Below, piece after piece: positions 49,391 through 62,600 of a stretch of DNA of 64,000 nt; the first letter of the stretch is position 1, and each line of letters starts with the position of its first letter. A model generated the notes under the pieces. That model ran no database searches. It worked only from the letters and a program-made list of their open reading frames with translations, and was not told the origin of the DNA. The DNA comes from Schistosoma mansoni (lineage: Eukaryota > Platyhelminthes > Trematoda > Strigeidida > Schistosomatidae): NCBI RefSeq assembly GCF_000237925.1, contig NC_031498.1, positions 19,120,837 to 19,184,836 on the forward strand. The letters run 5' to 3'. Position numbers and translations under genes: made by a program.

Positions 49391-52300
49391 GAAATATAAG
49401 CTAAAAGATATGCTGGGCGAAATTCAACATTATTGTCACGGATCTTATACAGTAAGTGGTTTAGCAACGACAACAAAATTATTAAAGATTATTTCTTTTC
49501 ACATAAATCTTCTAATAAAAAGGGGATAACGATTTGGACTATTTATGTCCGCTTTGAGGTTATCCATTTTTGTCGTTTGAAAATGAACAGTTCATATCTA
49601 TAACTTTCTTATCTGAATGATATTTCATCATTCAAACTCCATGTTAGTTAGAATAGGCTACCATAAATGATAACCACTTTTTCACATTATTATCGAACAG
49701 ATGTTCTATGACCTGACGATTTCAAATTAAATGGTTAAACTCCCTTACAACTAACTATTCTAAGACTCCAATTCCTCATGATGCATTAGTTAGTCAAATA
49801 GATTAACATAAAGATTTCTGATAGCCTATCTAAATAATAATAAACCTAGCTCTGTGATTTCTTACTGATTGATTCTAAATATTTAAAATGTAAATTAGGT
49901 TTACTAATCAGAATTTTTTAAAAGTTTTATGGAAATTTATTTGATTTGTAGATGGTTTACATAATTGATTACGTGATGGACTGACGAAATTTCATTTGAG
50001 AATCATGACCGGTAGAGTTCAGCTATCCCAGAAGTGAGATATTTATCCCCAATGCACCGGATGACCATCACTTTATACCACTAATCCACTGAATTTGAAA
50101 ATGTAAACCACTGGATTCCAAATCAGTTGTCTGAAAGTAACGCGTTTATCTCACGACCTAAAGGTTTTCAGCTTGATCCCTGGGGAAATAAAATCATGAG
50201 TATGCACTGTTAGGAAGTTCTTTACATGAATAGAACAGATATTTAATGTTTCCCAATGATAACCCAACAATGGTGATTAGTGAAGAAAATCATTAATCTA
50301 TTTCTGAAATGCTACTTTTATTCAGACATTTGACATATCTTTACTGGATCCAATTAATCTTTCCATTGATAGTTTTTATTCAGGTATGTTTTTCTGATGG
50401 TACCACTTAATGATTCTTAAATAAAACTATTCACATTTTAATTCCAGACTATTATTATTATTATTTGAACACCCTTATTATTCTAGAAAGTTAATTTACC
50501 CACATTCCATCAACTACCCACATAAAATATAAGATTTCTTCATTGAGACAAATACTTTACTTCTAATATTTCCCATAAAAATACCTTTCTATTATAATCT
50601 TGTTAATTTTTCATTATCAGAGCCCGTATAACATATTATTTCTCTTTTCGCTGGGGGGATAATAAAGAATAAGTCCCACAATAGGACGAAATGGCCGCCC
50701 AGTACTTCCAGGTTTTCCAATGGTGGTCTACCTTCAATGGACTCATAAATAAATAGTTTATTAGTAAAAATTACGTTTACATTATTGCCGAAAATGTTTT
50801 TGTCAATTATTTGAAAATTGAAAGTAGAGAGGGTTGAAATTCTTCTGAATTGTTTTGTAGCAAACTTCTATTCAATATTAAACACAGTAATAAAAATGAG
50901 GAAAGAAAAATAATGAAGCCAAGAAAAGATGTTTATAAAATATACGGGTTACACGTGACTTATTAGAAAATACCACAAGGGTAGAGACTTAATAACTACC
51001 TATTGAGTACTTCTGAGTTAATCACTTTAATAAACCAATAAATTCAAGGAAAAATAAAGAATTTTCTTTGTGAAAGCAGTGATAGAAGAACAATCTTTTA
51101 ATTGTTTGTGTATTGACAAATCAGTGAGACAGTGTAGGGAAAGTGAAGAAGAGTAGGAAATGAGGGGAAAGGAATAGGGATGATTTGTTTGTATAATTGA
51201 AACAAGAATTTTAATTTATTTCATCCACTCAACCATATAATCCATTAGAGAGTATTGAATAGATAATTTTGTAAAAATGTGATTACTGTGATAATCATGA
51301 AAAATTGAAATCAGATGAAGAATTATTAAAAATTCGAAAAACATGGACATCTGATTTATGTTAGTTTGAGATTCTTCAACTATACCGACCAAAAACCTAA
51401 AAGATAGGATCGAACTTATGATTTTTGTGTCTTACTTCAAGTACTATTACATTTATTAATGTAATCAAGATTCAAAAATCACAATGCAAGTGTTATGGAA
51501 GAAATAAGAGCTTATGTGCAACTCAGATTCGTGAAACTAGAATAATATGAGTACTAGATTATCGTTTCCCTCATTGTTTGGATCCAGGTTTTCGTTTTGA
51601 TGCATGAATATACTGCTCATAGTCAGTTTTTTTATGGCGATTTGTGATAGTAAAAAATAGTCGCAAAGTAGTGGTCATACCCAGTATCTTGGTGATCCGG
51701 TTGATCGGTATGTAAAGTGTGGTCGCTGTCATGACATTATACTATGGTGTAGCATATTTGTTTTTAAGACCTCTAAATAGTTACTCAGGGAACCGTTATA
51801 TAATGGGTCAGATTGACTATCAAAGGACAGAAAGTACGATATTTTGTTTTATTGGAAAATTATTTTATTCATGAACTTGGAGAAGTAGGTAGATGAAGAT
51901 AGACTTATGACGAGTATAAATGAATAATCTTTTGGATCACATAACTTCCAATCTTATTCTTGTTGTAAGTCAGTAAAAATGTTTAGTAATTCACACACCA
52001 TTTAAACAAGTGTTAACTGTGATCTTGTGATAAGATAACTAGTCCATAGACACTTCATTTTATTTAGAAACTTCTAGTGTGAAAACTGTTAAAATTAAAG
52101 TGAGATAACTGTCCAATATATAGATCTTAATAATATCCTCAAGCAGTTTTACATTTGACAACTTTGCACATAGAACTCACAGCAATGCTGTTAACAAATA
52201 GTTTAGTCTGTTAAGTTCTTATTGAGACTATTAACCGATCAATGGTAGACTACTAATGAAAACTTGGAAGCACTGATCGTTTCATGATTTCAATAAAAAC

Positions 52301-53854
52301 TCAACAATTTCCCTAACCTTATGCTGATAATTTAATCTGTTGTTTTTAAAACTAGTTTTGTTACACTGTTATTCGCAAGAACTAGCTCAATTACTTTATT
52401 TCTTTATACAAGAGACAAATCATTATTATTTCTTATCACGAAAAATAATGATCGCCAACCTGGTAACAATCATTAATTGTGGTTAGTTGACAGGCATATA
52501 AAATTTGTTTGAGCATTGCACTACTTACTATTTGTCAGTAGCGTAACTATATATTATAAAAGTTGTAGTTTACACCAGTGTTAATATGGAAATTTATAAT
52601 TTATATTTGGTTGATTGTGTACTTTCACAAACAGTTATTGATATTTTGACACATTTTCTTAATTCAACAAGTTTTCACCCCTCAAGCATATTCAGTCCTA
52701 ATCGAGTAAGAGGAATGTATAGAAGGGGATTCCCGCTTTCATCACTACGAGGTGTTCTAAGTTACATAATTTTCTCAGCATATAAATATTACTAAGACAG
52801 CGTTATAGTTTGCCATACTGCTGAACGAAGTGTTCGAGTATCAAGATACATTCCTTGCTGTCATTCTGTACGATTTTTCTTCCATTTTTATGAACATGTG
52901 AATTTGGATAATTATGAAAACTGTAGCTAATCTACCAACAACCCAGTAGAATTTATCTATTTTCTATTGAGAAATAAGAGTGATTACGTAAGAACCCGTA
53001 AATCTACTATTGCAAGTTGAATATCCATAACTTTGAGGTTCAGTCTGAGGGTATTACATGTGAATTGTCTTCCTATTATTATATGATGAAAAGGAATAGA
53101 AGTTTATACACTACTCAGAGAGAAGTGTTTGATGACTGATAAGGAAGAACCGTTTCCTTACATTAAACGGTGAAATTTGTAATCAATACAGTAATCAGAG
53201 GAACAGTAGATAATACCTTCGATTTTATCTCTACGTATATAATATAGATAGTCCCATCAACATATAGACTATGTTGGGGAGATCCAGAAAACTCCTCGGA
53301 AAAAGCAAAAAAAACGCTCTGAAAACACTGAGAAGTATCTTATCCAGTCAGAGTTCACTAGGAGTTTTGCCAGAAACATCTAGAAAGTGAAAAGTCACAT
53401 GTCGAGTTTTGGATTATATAATTACTTATACTGCTACTATATTTAGTAGCGTTCCAGAATATACCAGAAACCCAAGGCCATCTAAAATAATATAGAAACC
53501 CTAGATTTTCTGTACATGAACGAGCCTTTGGAGTAAAGCGTTTCTTCCATATTTCACACCTTTTCCCTCGTGTTCAAGTTGTTGCGTAGATCTAGCCTAG
53601 GGGTTGCTAGAGGTGCTTAGGAACCGAATCTAGAGTTCGATTAGAAGACTTATCAGAATACAACTTAGTTTTAACTCAAAATCTAGAAATTAATGTTAGC
53701 TTCTATTCGCCTTTGAAATAGCTAAGTAAATGATACTTTTACTTACTGGTCAAATCTCTAAGGTTTGAAAAGACAAATGTTGTGGCATCATCTTCATATG
53801 GTAGGATGGCAAGGTGTGATACTGGGATTATATGAAGTATGCACTTTTACAGAT
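49391..53854 (+). CDS. Three phase-compatible exons of an unrecognised host gene
   Basis: Exon a 49391-49451 (acceptor gatttttttcag, donor ACA|GTAAGT) encodes KYKLKDMLGEIQHYCHGSYT. Exon b 50326-50383 (acceptor cttttattcag, donor CAG|GTATGT) encodes TFDISLLDPINLSIDSFYS plus one base. Exon c 53763-53854 (acceptor aatctctaag, donor GAT|GTGAGT) encodes GLKRQMLWHHLHMVGWQGVI, then LGLYEVCTFTD. The phases join without adjustment (0, then 1), and each exon has only one useful open frame, which supports a real gene. Exon a needs an upstream exon ending two bases into a codon; I did not find it. A possible next exon lies at 54501-54652. I recognise no domain. Expressed on the opposite strand to, and converging with, the gene at 56631-63800. 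Confidence 0.5.
50100..50270 (+). mobile_element. Family B SINE, diverged
   Basis: A-box-like region, eroded B box (cttgatccctg) and ribozyme trace (gagtatgcactgttaggaag). Confidence 0.45.
50672..50750 (+). mobile_element. Family B SINE fragment
   Basis: Begins inside stem II (gtcccacaataggacgaaat) and runs to the tail. The first half of the ribozyme is missing and GAAAC reads GAAAU. Confidence 0.7.
50760..52229. other. Gene-free stretch (probable intron)
   Basis: Lies between exons b and c of the candidate gene. A weak family B-like patch at about 51330-51440 was not annotated separately. Confidence 0.4.
52230..52320 (+). mobile_element. Minimal family B fold-back
   Basis: Inverted tail with the first bases of the ribozyme side (52230-about 52278), fused to a sense tail (about 52279-52320). 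No ribozyme or promoter remains. Confidence 0.55.
52321..53762. other. Gene-free stretch (probable intron)
   Basis: Nothing supported beyond its place before exon c. Confidence 0.4.
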
Positions 53855-54500
53855 GTGAGTTCTATTAAGTAGGTAATTTAAATAATTTACTTGCTATGTT
53901 TAAACTAAATTCCCAGTTCAATGATACCTTTATAGAAGATTTGAATAGCAGCCACTTTGCTTAAAAATATCGAGAATTGAATCCATATGGCATTCGAATC
54001 ATGATGTTATTTAAAATCAGTTTATCTACCATTCAAGTAGTCTGAATACAAATATTATTCGAAGTCGAATCATAAATAACTAAAACTGATGATGATCTCT
54101 CGCATGAATGCATAGTTGCAAAGTATGACGCCTTAATTTATTGTAGAGAAGACCGATTACGAATATGAAAAATCTTATAAGCCACATCAAACTATCACAT
54201 GTAATAACAATTTGACTGCCTTTCCAGTGAAAGATCCTTGTTGTAAACGAATTATATACACATTGTTAAATGAACGGTATGTATAATTCAAAGTCATTTC
54301 CAGTACTCCTCAAGCTTAGCTATTTGTGATTTAGTTTCACCAACTATGTCTTAACAGGTTTTGCACCATGACTAGATAGACATCAAGCTAACGGTGTTTG
54401 GCATGGTAAACTTGTAGAAAATCGAGGGCTTCATTAATAATTGGGAAAAAAAAGAACAAAAACTATTCTCTTGAACTATTTTTGCTCTTTATTGAAACAG

Positions 54501-54652
54501 TTTGTTACTATGAGGAAGTTTTCTATGAATATCAAATGAAATCAATTTGTGCTCATAAATGTAATTTACCAACACTGAATATAAGATATTTTCATATTAT
54601 AAATATTATGCCCTGGAAAAATGTAGTTCAATATTTGAAATGTTTTATTTGA
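54501..54652 (+). CDS. Candidate last exon of the preceding gene
   Basis: Acceptor ttattgaaacag at 54500. Two frames are possible. A phase-1 entry gives CYYEEVFYEYQMKSICAHKC, then a stop at 54650-54652. A phase-0 entry, which fits exon c's preferred donor, gives FVTMRKFSMNIK and a stop near 54539. Neither product is recognised. Confidence 0.3.
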
Positions 54653-54659
54653 TTGTTTT

Positions 54660-55919
54660 CATCACAGATTGACAATAATGAATGTGTTCCATGTGTTAAT
54701 CATTCATAGTTCAACAGTAAATAAATTTGGTCATAATGGTTTTTAATTTATAATTCTTGAAGACCGACATTGATACAATGGATCTTTTCCCAATTTACTT
54801 CCTAAAATATAATAAACGAAGAAAAATTAATTGACAATTCTTGGTATATTGAAATTACTCTAGTTGTTTAAAGGAATATTACTCAGTGAATCACAAACAT
54901 GACGGTTAAACTGATACGTGATCACTTCAAATTTGTTGAAATTCATTTTGATTATCTATGTAGAAGGTATCCATAGGTATTGATCAATCACTAAATGGTT
55001 GAGTTTAGTGATCTTTTTAACGTATATCAATAGAGATTGATAACCATATCACTGGTTCAATAGTTGGCTAGTTAGTAAGCATAATTCTCTTCTGTTGAGG
55101 ATCGAATACACTAAGAAAAACTTACTGTTTACGTTTCTAATCATGATGGAGATAGAACTAGATCTGATCGACCAGAGAGATAGAAACTTAGTCAATGACA
55201 CATATACACCACACGGTTAAATTCAACAATTGGTAAACTTAACACATCAAAAAATTCTTGTTAACTCAGTCTAACTATTTATTATCGGTCACAATATGTT
55301 TTTTTTATATCATCACTCTTACAAATCAGCTTCATAAATCTCACAAATTGTTTTCTTTGTTATCATGTAAATTACTAAGGGATTAGTCTGTTAAAAAGTA
55401 GTAAATACAATATATGAGTTTATGAATTTAATCGATATGTGGAATAAGACTCAAAATCATGACTAAGCATATTGTAGTGAACAAGAGCACGAATCACGGA
55501 CTACCTCACTAAAATCTGATAACCATACAGTAAACAGTTAACTTGGAAAATAACAATCAATTGTCTCAATGTTGACTGTTTCTTCTGCAAATATCAGTCC
55601 ATCTTCTCTGATTTTATTGTTCATGCATTTTCATACCGATTGCGTTTCGTTTCTGTTCTTTCCTTATCGATCTTCTGCCAAAATATATTCTATGCCTGAT
55701 CATCACCATATACTACTTATATGGATATAAGCAGACCACACCATAATATGAAATATTCTGGAGTACTTAAATTGTTGAAACACACCTTTATGATGACAAA
55801 ATTATATTATATATGAAAATTTATACATATATTCAAGCTTTACAAAAATAAACATTCATTGAATATAAGTGTGTTTTGTGAACTTTATAATTTCAGTTTT
55901 AAATGCCTATTTTAAATTG
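54660..55919. other. Gene-free stretch
   Basis: The space between the two converging genes. 55560-55760 is somewhat less AT-rich and may be an old repeat, but I cannot assign it. Confidence 0.35.
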
Positions 55920-55984
55920 TTATAATAGAAGTATTTTCATAGTTGAAAGCATGAGTCAATTGAAGTTAGACCACCATGGAAAAC

Positions 55985-56041
55985 CTGGAAGCATTGGACG
56001 GCCGTTTCGTTCTATTGTGGGACTCCTCAGCAGTGCGCATC
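55985..56041 (-). ncRNA. Type I hammerhead ribozyme (family B, inverted copy)
   Basis: Core CUGAGGA and GAAAC and triplet GUC intact. Stem I is GCACUG/CAAUGC with one weak pair; stem II has one altered pair. Confidence 0.75.
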
Positions 56042-56402
56042 TACGATCTAGTCTTGCGAGATTCGAACCCTAGCTTCAATTGACTCATGATTTCAACTAT
56101 ATAAAATTACTAAAATCTCTACAAAAGCCCCTTCTGTTAATGACCATATGCTCACTAGTGACTGGTTCCATGAGGTATTTCCTGGAGTTCTAATGAGAAG
56201 CAGTAACCAGTGGAGTTCAAGCAGGTCTGTTGTGAGATATCAACTCACTGAAGACCATTGGTGAATGGTTGCTCGATTTCTTGGATTGGTTGAAGTTAGA
56301 CATTAACACCGTTGGATGCTTGCTCAGTGGTCTATCAGTTAAGTGCTCTGGCACGAGACTGGTTGGTCCTAGGTTCGAATCTCACGAGGCGGGATCGTGG
56401 AT

Positions 56403-56452
56403 GCGCACTGCTGAGGAGTCCCACAATAGAACGAAACGGTCGTCCAGTGCTT
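56403..56452 (+). ncRNA. Type I hammerhead ribozyme (family B, sense copy)
   Basis: Stem I GCACUG/CAGUGC is perfect, core CUGAGGA and GAAAC intact, short segment GGUC, then GUC. Stem II has one altered pair (GUCC/GAAC). The clearest family B example that still has its promoter boxes. Confidence 0.85.
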
Positions 56453-56630
56453 CCAAGTTTCCCTTGGTGGTCTAGCTTCAAATGACTCATGCTTTCAACT
56501 ATGAAGATACTGAAATCTCCACAAAACCCCTTCTTATTATAATAGAAGTGTTAAATGTAACGATATCATTATGAAATTAGTTTAAGTTACAAAACAGTAT
56601 AAACTAATAATAATAATAATAATAACTTAC

Positions 56631-59600
56631 CTCTATAGAATCAGTTAATTTGATGTCAACATTAGGAATGAATGATTCATCTAATTGAAAATTTGGCTTA
56701 CTATGTATTGAAGTTTTATAGTACTGTCTTTGACTACGGATCAATTCACTAATCCATGTAGTATTTGCATGTAAGAATTTATGCATAAAAAATAAATCTA
56801 ATAAAGCTAGAAAAAGAAAATAACAATTTCATTATTTATTTTACTAAAGATGATTAACTAACCTTTATGTTGTACAAATCGTAGATTTTGTATATTTTTA
56901 AAAATTCTACTGGAATTTCCTTGGATAAATGATTCGGAATCACTATAAATAAAGTGAAAAAAAGAAATAATAAATATAAAATATTGTTTAACATACAATT
57001 AAAATAATATTAGAACGGCCGTTTCATCCTATTGTGGGACTCCTCAACAGTGCGCATTCACGATACCGCCTCGTGAGATTCGAACTCAGGACTTATCAGT
57101 CGCGCGCGCGAACGCTTAACCTTGAATCTCGCGAGGCGGGATCGTGGATACGCACTGTTGAGGAGCCCCACAATAGGATGAAACGGCCGTTCAGTGCTTA
57201 CAGGTTTTTCATAGTGGTCTAGCTTCAGTTGATTCATTATCACAAATATTAAAATAACTATTATACCCACAAAAACCCCTTCCAATGTTAAAATGGTTCA
57301 AATTTTGGCTATGATAACGATATTCTGTGTTGTTTTGTGTAATCAAGAGATTAACTTGAACATTCATCATTCTTAACTAATCAAAGATATTTCATGTTTG
57401 GAAATTTAGGCTTTATTATTATTTCTGGTGATCACTGTCCTGTTTGTTCAGTCTTTTAATGCTCTTAGAATTCTATCGATCAAGTTGTAATGTGATCATC
57501 AATCAAAATGACTCGATATCGAGTACACTATGTTGGGATATTAGGTGGCTAGATGTAATTATCAGGAGACCCTACAGGAAGTCCGTTGCGTACAGAATGA
57601 CTCAAAGGCAAAGTTTCGGGATATAACGTGGAGTGACTCAGTTTTGAAACAGTTAAACCAACATCAAAACTAACGTCTAACGGATAAGCATCAACTAACA
57701 CAAGACAGAAATTCAAAGTATTTTACCGCCAACTTTTAATCATCTAATATTTCAAGAGGTCTGATTTCGTCTAACAGATATTTTCAATAAAATCAGGTTG
57801 AGTATTCTCATATGACTAAGTGGACCAATTAATAGTCAATTGGGAATGAATCTCTAAGTGGTTATTAAATCCTGCCATTAGTTATCTATAGAAGAATAAA
57901 AACATAGCTTAAATAATTTGATATTCAGAAGCGATAGTGTACATCCCATCAAAGAATATAATAACAAAGTTAAAAGTCTATGTTTTCATTCTTCTATAGA
58001 TAACGAATGATAAGATTTAATAACCACTTACAGATTCATTTCCAACAGACTATCAATTGGTCTTTTCATATACTTGGCTATAAAACATTACCTGTCACTA
58101 GTAATTCTATAAGACGACTTTGATTTCTGTATCTAAAATATAGTGTTGAGAATCTTCAGTTTTATCGATGGTTTTTTAATTGTTTAGTTATCAAAAATCG
58201 CTGAGTAGTGAAAGTATATATCTCTTCTACAAATCATTGTCTCAAGCGTTCTCTTTCCTAGCTTCAATATTATAAGGATTAATAGATTCTGACACTGCGA
58301 ATATTAATGAAACACAATATTTATCATTCCATTTTTCCCATTACTTATTTTTCACAAAATACTGGTATATTATGCATCAGCTTGTTAAATTATGTTACTT
58401 CATGTTGTTAAAGTGAAGAGATTTTTGACTGAACCAAAATTTAATCGAACTCACAAGCCGATTTAAGCTGCACCGCCATTGAATGCTTGAAAGCAATGGA
58501 TGGCTGTTTCGTCCTAGTATGGGACTCTGAAGTAATGAATGTCTACAATCCTACATGCTGGCCCATTGATCTAGAGGTTTAGCGCCCACGCGATACCAAA
58601 GGTCCTGAGTTCGAGTTCCGCGTATCGAATCGTGGATGCGCACTGCTGAAGAGTTCAATACTAGAACAATACGGCCTCCTAGTGCTTTCAGATTTCCAAT
58701 GGTCGTCTAGCTTAGATCGACTTATGAATCCAATTGCGAAAATACTACGATCTCCAGAAATCTTCATACTAAACAAAAATTAGCACTATAATAAATAAAA
58801 TTTATCAAAGATTTATCTCGCAAAAACAAACTAACTTCACATCGTTATTTCTTTCAGCTAAAAATGACCTCACACGTTTTTTACACGCGTTAATTTCTGA
58901 AATTTATACACAAAAAAACGGAGCAAGTTTCAAAACTAGAGGGTAAATTAAAATAAGTAGTTTAATAATTCACTTCCTATGCTTACTGATCGATAAAGAA
59001 TGTACAGTCTTTACTTCGTTGGTAAAATTTCATTGATTTCGTTTTATCTATTTGAATCACTAGTATTGATAGTTCGTTAGTATTTAAAAGTTTAGTCTTA
59101 ATTGAATGGTTAAATAATATTTTCTGGTTAGCTTTTTTAGCTAGTTGGTTTTCTACGGGATGGGGTCGCTAATCCCATGCCCAACCCTCCTCCTTTATCC
59201 GGGCTTGGGACCGTCACTAGACCCCGGAGGGGCTACAGGCGGAGTTTTAGTCTTAATTATCTACATTGAAGTCGAATTTCTCCATTCAAACGCACATAAT
59301 TTATCTGATGTGAACTTCAAAATCATATTCAAATGGAAATATTCAAGATTAACGTTGACTGAAAAAAGCTGATTTTCGGTCATTAGATTGTAATGATTTA
59401 ACCAATAATATCTAATTTTCATTGTCAAAATTTTATTATAAAATAGTAGTTTACGGAGTCAACCTTAAGTATCTGTAATATACGTTAGTTATGAATAAGT
59501 AACTTTTTATTTATTTCGAGTGAGGTCTAAAAAACCTGCGTCTGAAACTATTATCTCTGAACACGGTTACAGTTAACACAAGCTGAAATATCAGAAATAT

Positions 59601-62600
59601 TATCCATTTTAAATTGATCCTAAAAAAAATGCTGTCTAAAGTATATAAATTAATGAACTGTGCTTGTAAACAGAATACTATATTCCCGATTGGATGGCTA
59701 TACAGATACGATTACTGTCCAGAACCTAATAGGTAATTTCTATCAAATGGGAGCTCTATTATCTACATTTGTTTTACGTCAATAATTATCATAAATGAGT
59801 GATTTTAACTCTTTGATTAATTACATAACTAAAACATTGACTAACCTTCACTTTCGTCATTTACATTCAACAATGATTTCAAATATTCCAACAATATTGA
59901 ATACTGTAATTGTTCAATCTCAGACTGTTGTTGGGTTTTATATTCATTATTCAATGATTTTGTTTTAATCTCTTCATGTATTCGATAATTTAAATATAAT
60001 ATTACTAATTGTATTGCAAAATGTTGTCCATCAATTGAATTGCTATTATTATTATTATTTATTTGTTCCGAACATTCTACCGATTGATTTTTAGTCAACG
60101 TAATGAAAAAATCATTAATTTTAGTCAATGCTGATTGTAAACCTGGTGAACAATTAATTACTGGTAGACGTATAATATCGTAAGCTAATTCAAACCATAC
60201 CTCTTGACTACATCCACATTTTTGATAATAATTCGCATAATTACCAATTTCTTCTTCCAATTCAAATTTTGAAGTGATTTTCAACTGATGTCTCGTTGAA
60301 CTATTTGTTGATATATTAGTATCACCATTGTTATTATTATTGTCACGATTTATGTCAGTAATAGGTGATGTACATAGATGAGATTGTTTTATATTATTAA
60401 AACTAAATGGTTCAGGTAATAGACATCCACATGGCATATAACCAGATGGAAATAAATGATCCCAATAAACTCTTCGTTTTGGTGTATAATTAATGAATAC
60501 ATTAGTTGGATTTTCATTTAATTTATCCACTAGTTTATAATCATGAAAGGATTCATCTTCTTCTAATCTTTGATCTTTTAACTCCTTGAAACGAATCCAT
60601 ATTCTAGAATATGAAAAAAACACACCATAGCTATTGACCAGAATAAATGTAGTGGAAATTTTCAGTTATATATAACTGAGTAGCTCAGTGGTAACGTCTC
60701 TGACTGTGAAGCTGAGTGACACGGGATCGAATCCGTCAGGGAGCATCAGTTCCCTCAAGATTACAGGTAAACCTTGCTGACGAGTTCCAAGTAACACGAA
60801 ACCCCGGTCCAGGGTTTCCTGTTGACCACCTCCAAACACCATCTTATCTCAATATATATAGTGCACTCAGTGTCGAGGCACCTAGACTAGTGGCCACACT
60901 GCAACTTGATCGATAGCATTCGATCAGCACTAAGAAGGACTTGACATGCATGACATTGATCACCACCCAGTGATCAATCAATTGTGATAACTGAATATTG
61001 ATTAACAAAGTTATCATTTTTATTATCGCATGATAACGTGAGTAAAACAGTGTAAGTGGAAAGTACTTTCCACAGAATGAAAATGTAAGTTTTGTTAAGT
61101 AAACCACTAAAATGAGGAGTAAAGTTACCAAACTAAGTAGTTTTATAACTTGTACTGTGTTTTAGATTTTTTTACTTCAAAGTTTACTGTCTTTCTGAAA
61201 AACATCTCTCGTTTTGCCAAAATCTTCGGTTTTGTGAACCATTATGTTGTAGAAAAATAATCTTGTTATAAGATAGTTATTTGCATAAATTAGTAACAAG
61301 GTTTAACGTTTAATTACTTGAACATACCTATCTATACAGAATTCATTTGGAATGAATAGTATGATTGTCTTCACAGATGGGTACATTTGAATTTTGGTGT
61401 TAATTGATTGAAAGTCATCACCAGAAAACCATGAATCGAAGTTTCTCGATTGGTGGTCAATTGGGATTACCTAAAACCTTGGGGGAACCAATGCTCCCTG
61501 AGTAATTTATACTCTTTATCACCCAGCTTCACAATCTAATCCGTTATCATTGGGCTGCTAATGAACATTGACAGATCAATGAGTGGTAATCAACAGAACC
61601 TTTAAATTTCACAACTATGGTTTGCTTATTATACTGTTGCTACGTTCATTACTTAATTAACGCAGAAATACGATATACAACTAACGACACTCGAACGTAT
61701 AAAACCCACACAGTCGCAAATCAGAAAGAAGAAGCAGGAGAAATGAATGTTGGATAATTATAAAAATGTACAGAAAACCATGTGTATTTATAGATATTAG
61801 CATTGGTATAACATCATTACAATTCAGCCAATTCACAAGGAGGCAAGTTATGCTACCGTCCGATCATAGCATTCCACGTTGATATTTTTAGGAAGCTCTA
61901 TCATATTTTGATTGGGTCGAATCCTTTTGGCTGCTTTAGGGCCTCTGGAGGCTTCGTCGCACTTCTAGGAAGCCGTCCCATCAACTATGCAATTCAAAAT
62001 ATTTACATTCATGATACTAAAAAGGACGACCTAAACTTCCATAAAATATTTTAACTGAAGATGACCATCAGAATGCTTTATTCTGAAGGTTATGAACCAG
62101 AGATCTACCCAATAAACATTGTTAAATTTATTTATTGCTGATAGGTTAAATTCGCTCGAGGTATCAGTTGGCAATGTAGATAATTTCTCACTATCTGATG
62201 ATCAGTTTTGGAATGACTTTAAGAACCACGTTTGTGAACTTTTCATTAAGTTGAATGAATTAATATTAAACCGCATTTGATCAGGATAGTACATACAAGT
62301 TATTGAAATTCTTTAAAATAGAACATCTGTTCTTGGCTTTTTAAAATGAGGAATATATTTCAGTTAATATGTAATATCTATGACTTTTAACCACTGAACA
62401 ATGGTAGACTATGAAACAAATTGACAATTATTAAACATGCATTGAATTAACAATCAGAGTAGAATATTTCATTATGTAGGTTTGTTAAAGTTATCGTTGA
62501 AAATATTAATTTACCAATCATTGAGATCATCCTACACTCAATGTAAAGAAATATTGATAAGAGAAAATTACACAAGTATCGACTTACTTTCCTAGTGGTT

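Larger units (their letters stand above)
55920..56549 (+). mobile_element. Family B SINE, complete fold-back copy with 13-bp target-site duplication
   Basis: A perfect 13-bp direct repeat (ttataatagaagt) at 55920-55932 and 56537-56549 bounds one insertion. Inside, 55933-about 56073 is an inverted 3' segment running from tail through hammerhead to the B box. From about 56073 the sequence is sense: the tail of an upstream unit (tagcttcaattgactcatga), then a full monomer with body, A box (ctcagtggtctatcagttaa), B box (aggttcgaatct), hammerhead and tail. This shows that tail of unit 1, monomer 2 and the inverted piece arrived as a single insertion. Confidence 0.92.

Noticed and set aside
56998-57262. 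Target-site duplication attaaaataa around the 57011 fold-back
   Set aside because: The right copy lies inside the element's own tail when aligned to other family B copies, so the match is probably chance in AT-rich DNA.
60667-60745. Functional tRNA gene
   Set aside because: A and B boxes are good, but there is no closing acceptor stem and a hammerhead follows directly; it is a tRNA-derived SINE head.
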